This document shows positions 61,515 to 64,000 of a stretch of DNA of 64,000 bases, in pieces; the stretch's first letter is position 1; each line of letters starts with the position of its first letter. Made by a program: the position numbers and the translations under genes. A model generated the notes under the pieces. That model was given only the letters and a program-made list of their open reading frames with translations, did no database searches and was not told the origin of the DNA. Source of the stretch: a bacterium (lineage in GTDB: Bacteria; Bdellovibrionota; Bdellovibrionia; Bdellovibrionales; Bdellovibrionaceae); assembly GCA_019752925.1 (NCBI GenBank), contig JAIELP010000006.1:62001-126000 (forward strand). The letters run 5' to 3'.

Positions 61515-64000
61515 ATGGATACCACAATTGAAGAAAATAATTTTAATCGGTTAAAGAAATTTAAAAAGAAACAACCAGCAGCATCGGCAAAACAATTCGA
61601 CTTGGATATGGCAGCTAAGTTTCTATTGGCTCTTGGGGGTGGCAAAGATGAGAAATTTAGCTTTCAGACATTTGATGAAGTAAAATCTGATAAAGTTAAA
61701 GGGCTGGCTCAGATTATTCATGGAACTTTTGATGAATGTAAGCAAAAGCTTCAAGAATTAAACAGCAAAGGGGCTGGTGTCTTTGTAACAGTCAATCAAA
61801 CCAATCTCAAGGGTAGAACAAATAATGATATAGTCGGATTACGTGCTTTGTTTGTTGATAAAGACGATGGTCCTCTGACTAACCTACCCTTGAAGCCCTC
61901 ATTACTTGTTAGGACAGGACGTGGTGAGCACGCATATTGGCTACTAGATCCTAAAGAAAGCATTTCTGAATTTCGTGAAGCTCAGACACAGCTAATTAAA
62001 TATTTAGATACTGATAAAGCACCTAAAGACCTTGCTCGTGTGATGAGAGTTCCGGGATTTTGTTATAACAAAGAATATCGAAGAGGATTTATTCCAACAT
62101 TTGAACAAATTGATTTACGAAAATTTAAAATCAAAGAGATTCTAAGTTTTTTCCCATCCAACGCGAAAACCAGCAATTCTAAAGATTTAGATATTATTCA
62201 GACACAAAAGATTCCGGAGAACTTTAGAAACTTTTACTTGAGATTACCCACAGAAGAGGGTGAAAGAAACGACACAGTTTTGAAATTGGTTAGAGAGGGG
62301 CTTGGTTACGGAATATCGGAGCATCAGCTTAGTACAGTAATAGAAAACTATTGTAGTAGGTCTGGATTACCTGAAAAAGAAGCTTTTGATATTTTGAAAC
62401 GACAAGCAGAACAACATAAGCTTGACCCATTTAAGTCAAATTTGAAACGAAAAGAATTTGAGGTTAGTGAGTCAGGAGTTTTTCTAATAAAAACTGATAA
62501 GAATGGGAACGAAGTTCCAGAGTGGATTTGTGATAAATTAGAAATAATAGCAAAAACAAGAGATGCTCAAGGCTGTAATTGGGGTCATTTGGCAGCATGG
62601 AAAGATCAAGATGGAACTTTACATGAACGTGCCATTCCAGCCTCTTTGTTGGCGGGCGAGAATCAACAGTTTATTCAAATGCTTTTAGATCGTGGTTTGA
62701 AAATATCGAATAATAAAAAACACAGAGAAATTTTGGCTGACTACATTCAAAGATCTGATCCAGAAAAAAGAGTTAGATGTGTTGATCAGACAGGGTGGCA
62801 CGAAGGTAATTTTATTTTTCCAACTGAAAGTTTTGGCGTAGGTGTGGCTGGCGAAAATGAAACTGAAAAAATAATTCTTCAAACACTAGCAACAGTTCAG
62901 AAAAAATTTAAATCAAAAGGCACTTTAAAACAATGGCAAGATCATGTTGGTAAGTATTGTGAAAGTAACTCACGTCTTGTAATGGCGGTTTCTATGGCTT
63001 TTGCTGGGCCTTTACTTAAAGTAGTTGGCGAAAATGGTGGAGGCGTCCATTTCTATGGGGGAACTTCAATCGGAAAAACAACTATGGCATTTGTAGGTGG
63101 AAGTATATGGGGTGGGGGAGACGAACGTGGGTTTATTGAAAGCTGGAGAGCTACGGCTAACGGCATTGAATCTGTAGCAGCAACACACAACGATTCACTT
63201 TTAATTTTAGATGAAATTAATGAAATTGACCCAAGCCAACTAGCTCAAGTGGCCTACATGTTGGCGAATGGTGCAGGAAAACTACGGTCAACAAAATTAG
63301 GAGGCCTAAGAGATAGATTGGAGTGGAGATTGATTTTTCATTCCACGGGTGAAAGAACACTTAGTGAGTTGCTTAGACAGGGCGGGCGGGTTATTCAAGG
63401 CGGTCAAAGTGTTAGAATGATAGATTTGCCAGCAGCCGCAGAATCTAAACTTGGGGTATTTGAAAATATTCATGAATTTGAAAGTTCAAGGGTATTTGCA
63501 AATCATCTTGGACAGGAGTCACGAAAATATTTTGGTACACCGATCAGATCGTTTATCGAACTTCTTGTTAAAGAAGCACAACAACTTGAACCAGCTATTC
63601 AGAAATCCAGAGAAGAATTTGTTTTTAAAGTAACTCCAGATGGAACAGAAAATGAAAGCCCTGAAATTTCTCGAATTAGAGACAGATTTTCATTAATAGC
63701 AGCCGCAGGGGAATTGGCGATTCAATTTGGGGTTCTCCCTTGGAAAGGCGGAGAAGCTTTCAATGGGGTTTCGAAATGCTACTTTGATTGGATTGCCGAA
63801 CGTGGTGGTACTGGTAGAGCAGATGAAGAAGCAGCACTTATTCAAATTCGGCAGTTTCTTCAAGAATACGGAAACGCCACCAGATTCCCTGAATTTTCAA
63901 GTTTAAAAAGCAGCGATACTGACAGTCGTTTTACGCGACAAGCTGGCGTTAAGCTAGAGAAGTCCGTAAAGCGCGAATCTCAATTAGTTAAAGAAACAGA
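61515..64000 (+). CDS. RepB-like primase/DUF927 helicase, partial
   Basis: The open frame from ATG 61515 (after GGAGG) continues past the window end, at least 828 codons. The N-terminal part contains ALFVDKDDGPLTN and LVRTGRGEHAYWLL, matching a RepB-like primase catalytic core (about 110-150). The C-terminal DUF927 helicase has GGGVHFYGGTSIGKTTMAF near residue 510 (Walker A GTSIGKTT) and SLLILDEINEIDP (Walker B). It would start element replication. It is the largest gene of the element. Confidence 0.88.
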   Translation, partial: MDTTIEENNFNRLKKFKKKQPAASAKQFDLDMAAKFLLALGGGKDEKFSFQTFDEVKSDKVKGLAQIIHGTFDECKQKLQELNSKGAGVFVTVNQTNLKGRTNNDIVGLRALFVDKDDGPLTNLPLKPSLLVRTGRGEHAYWLLDPKESISEFREAQTQLIKYLDTDKAPKDLARVMRVPGFCYNKEYRRGFIPTFEQIDLRKFKIKEILSFFPSNAKTSNSKDLDIIQTQKIPENFRNFYLRLPTEEGERNDTVLKLVREGLGYGISEHQLSTVIENYCSRSGLPEKEAFDILKRQAEQHKLDPFKSNLKRKEFEVSESGVFLIKTDKNGNEVPEWICDKLEIIAKTRDAQGCNWGHLAAWKDQDGTLHERAIPASLLAGENQQFIQMLLDRGLKISNNKKHREILADYIQRSDPEKRVRCVDQTGWHEGNFIFPTESFGVGVAGENETEKIILQTLATVQKKFKSKGTLKQWQDHVGKYCESNSRLVMAVSMAFAGPLLKVVGENGGGVHFYGGTSIGKTTMAFVGGSIWGGGDERGFIESWRATANGIESVAATHNDSLLILDEINEIDPSQLAQVAYMLANGAGKLRSTKLGGLRDRLEWRLIFHSTGERTLSELLRQGGRVIQGGQSVRMIDLPAAAESKLGVFENIHEFESSRVFANHLGQESRKYFGTPIRSFIELLVKEAQQLEPAIQKSREEFVFKVTPDGTENESPEISRIRDRFSLIAAAGELAIQFGVLPWKGGEAFNGVSKCYFDWIAERGGTGRADEEAALIQIRQFLQEYGNATRFPEFSSLKSSDTDSRFTRQAGVKLEKSVKRESQLVKET

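Overview
The window is 64 kb of an AT-rich bacterial chromosome. I infer a Bdellovibrionota (Bdellovibrio-like) relative. The reasons are a TIGR02147-family regulator, a stand-alone MglA-type GTPase beside nadA, a pair of adjacent ArsA/Get3-type ATPases, a PF08886-type GshA, a tmRNA tag ending NDNYALAA, and many short secreted or lipoprotein genes without recognisable families. No rRNA or other species marker is present, so this placement is an inference.

Layout. 1-4 kb: the C-terminal end of an adenylate-forming ligase, a DltD-like SGNH protein and an MBOAT acyltransferase, then a Tat-exported DUF1513 protein. 4-9 kb: lon, a TPR/winged-helix regulator coupled to a secreted protein, and tRNA-Val. 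9-27 kb: an accessory-looking block. It holds an acyl-CoA ligase/SDR/HTTM operon, a BKACE enzyme with a membrane partner, an SGNH protein, a PP-loop ATPase pair, a TRAP-type binding protein with no export signal, and a six-gene overlapping operon with two membrane desaturases and two Fe(II)/2-oxoglutarate-type oxygenases. Two more oxygenase-like genes follow, one split by an in-frame amber codon. 27-50 kb: housekeeping genes: clpX-clpP, pepA, gshA, two ArsA-type ATPases, tig, ctpA-envC-like-ftsX-ftsE, mscL, a 4'-phosphopantetheinyl transferase, nadA, mglA, recR-ybaB-dnaX-ffs and srkA. 50-56 kb: secreted proteins, a TIGR02147 regulator, a HExxH metallopeptidase lipoprotein, and tmRNA (ssrA).

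From the 3' end of ssrA to the window end there is a probable integrated element. It carries a DUF3768 protein, a Cro/CI-type regulator, a membrane protein, an exported thermonuclease-like protein, a small DNA-metabolism-type protein, a catalytic-domain-only tyrosine recombinase whose ribosome-binding site lies inside a long hairpin, and a large RepB-like primase/DUF927 helicase that runs off the window. A TTAGGGTA-N-TAAAA motif lies beside ssrA and twice just after the recombinase. Two perfect inverted repeats precede the helicase.

The least explained material is the desaturase/oxygenase block with its neighbours (16.5-26.7 kb) and the non-coding architecture of the element (56.4-57.0 and 60.55-61.5 kb). 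Functions come from reading motifs by eye; no database search was run.
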